Made by a program: the position numbers and the translations under genes. Positions 16,200 to 16,768 of a stretch of 16,768 nucleotides of DNA are shown here, one piece after another. The stretch spans positions 1-16,768 of the forward strand of contig JAJRXL010000280.1 of the NCBI GenBank assembly GCA_024276335.1, in the 5' to 3' direction. This stretch comes from Bacteroidota bacterium (GTDB taxonomy: Bacteria; Bacteroidota; Ignavibacteria; SZUA-365; JAADGX01). Below the pieces are notes generated by a model. It did not search any database. It had not been told where the DNA came from and was given only the letters and a program-made list of their open reading frames with translations. Position 1 is the stretch's first letter; every line of letters begins with the position of its first letter.

Positions 16200-16768
16200 A
16201 TGAAGCACCTTTCACAATGCCTGCTGCTCGTTTTCTTCTCCACCTCGCTTTTGGCGAATAACCACGGTCATGGGATTCCCCCGGCGCCGCGTGTGACACA
16301 AGGCTTCCAATACACCATCGTGGACCGGGCACACGCGTTGAACCCCGTCCGCCCGGAAATTTTTCAAGACGGCCTGGTCGTGGACCACGAGGCCGTCGCC
16401 CGCTTCGACGAGATCCCGGAGAGCGCAATCAAGGCCGCAGCGACACTGCGGTTGATGTTCCGCCACGCCTCGGTCGGCTCCACTATCGACGACGGGCTCG
16501 ACTGCCTGCAGGGAACGCGCGCCCACCCGAGCGAGTGCGCGCAGTATCCCGCCTACAAGTACGACCGCAGGAACTGGGATTTCCAGCAGCGGGGGAACTC
16601 CGGCTGGTACGGAAAAGTGGATGGCTTCGTCGCGGAAACGGAACGCCAACTGGCCTCGTTCGACGTTTTCTCCTTCAAGTACTGCTACCTGGACGGGCTC
16701 GACGAGCTGAAACAGCCGTGCGGCAATCCGTACGACCCGGCACAGGTGGACAAGGCGTGGAGCTACCT
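16200..16768 (+). CDS. secreted protein of unknown function, SGNH-hydrolase-like, 3'-partial
   Basis: Frame open from the ATG at 16200 to the right edge, 189 codons seen. Begins with a signal-like segment, MKHLSQCLLLVFFSTSLLAN, so export is expected. A mature part follows with LRLMFRHASVGSTIDDGLDC (about 82-101) and FDVFSFKYCYLDGLDE (about 159-174). The F.HxSVGxxIxDGL wording recalls a group of secreted hypothetical proteins that look SGNH-hydrolase-like to me; this is a tentative link, because the later catalytic blocks lie off the window. An in-frame TAG at 16188-16190 rules out a longer start. GGAGGA at 16172 is about 22 nt upstream, too far for a normal ribosome site, so initiation is weakly supported. 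A T9SS tail beyond the edge would fit the neighbours but is not visible. Confidence 0.75.
   Translation, partial: MKHLSQCLLLVFFSTSLLANNHGHGIPPAPRVTQGFQYTIVDRAHALNPVRPEIFQDGLVVDHEAVARFDEIPESAIKAAATLRLMFRHASVGSTIDDGLDCLQGTRAHPSECAQYPAYKYDRRNWDFQQRGNSGWYGKVDGFVAETERQLASFDVFSFKYCYLDGLDELKQPCGNPYDPAQVDKAWSY

Noticed and set aside
1..16768. CRISPR array, tRNA/rRNA genes, transposase or phage genes, toxin-antitoxin pairs
   Set aside because: Looked for on both strands; no regularly spaced direct repeats, cloverleaf sequences or recognisable proteins of these kinds.

Overview
The window comes from a bacterium whose native DNA is GC-rich, with coding stretches I sampled near 60% GC. Two secreted proteins, the metalloprotease at 3212-6229 and the beta-helix protein at 10136-12130, end in a C-terminal domain of the type IX secretion (T9SS, por-secretion) sorting kind. 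The form in the metalloprotease (YQNYPNPF...YDVLGKRV...AAGRHGV...GTYIYRV) is typical of the Bacteroidota/Chlorobiota/Ignavibacteria/Kapabacteria part of the FCB group. That placement is inference from domain style, not from a marker gene. TGA, TAA and TAG all serve as normal stops here (TAG ends the genes at 7037, 7416, 12130 and 14328), so the standard code is in use.

Layout. 1-1579 (+): 3' part of a long TPR protein, open at the left edge. 1783-3117 (-): membrane-anchored M23 cell-wall endopeptidase, convergent with the TPR gene. 3212-6229 (-): secreted metzincin protease with Ig-like modules and a T9SS tail. 6375-7037 (+): protein with a C-terminal NusG domain II and a Tat-like RR motif near its N-terminus. 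7210-7416 (+): small two-helix membrane protein behind a palindrome-rich intergenic stretch. 7688-9807 (-): AT-richer multi-pass membrane protein, probably a GT-C type glycosyltransferase with C-terminal TPRs, broken by a single-base frameshift near 9175. 10136-12130 (+): secreted right-handed beta-helix protein with a T9SS tail, interrupted by one in-frame TAG at 10442. 12157-14265 and 14328-15212 (-): a two-gene unit transcribed from 15212 leftward, coding for an LsrF-like thiolase/aldolase and then a bifunctional class II aldolase/short-chain dehydrogenase. 15453-16070 (+): class I SAM methyltransferase followed by a clear terminator hairpin. 16200-16768 (+): start of a secreted protein that runs off the right edge.

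How the genes relate. The right half holds a small carbon-metabolism operon. By family knowledge, LsrF releases dihydroxyacetone phosphate and acetyl-CoA from the phosphorylated AI-2 breakdown product, and the bifunctional enzyme releases dihydroxyacetone phosphate and oxidises the aldehyde product. The left half is cell-envelope and secretion biology. The middle (about 7.4-10.1 kb) differs in base composition, contains one and borders another interrupted reading frame, and looks like an acquired or decaying segment. I found no rRNA, tRNA, CRISPR array, transposase or phage gene, and no clear defence system. The most unusual items are the LsrF/aldolase-dehydrogenase pairing, the odd NusG-II architecture and the two lesions about 1.3 kb apart.
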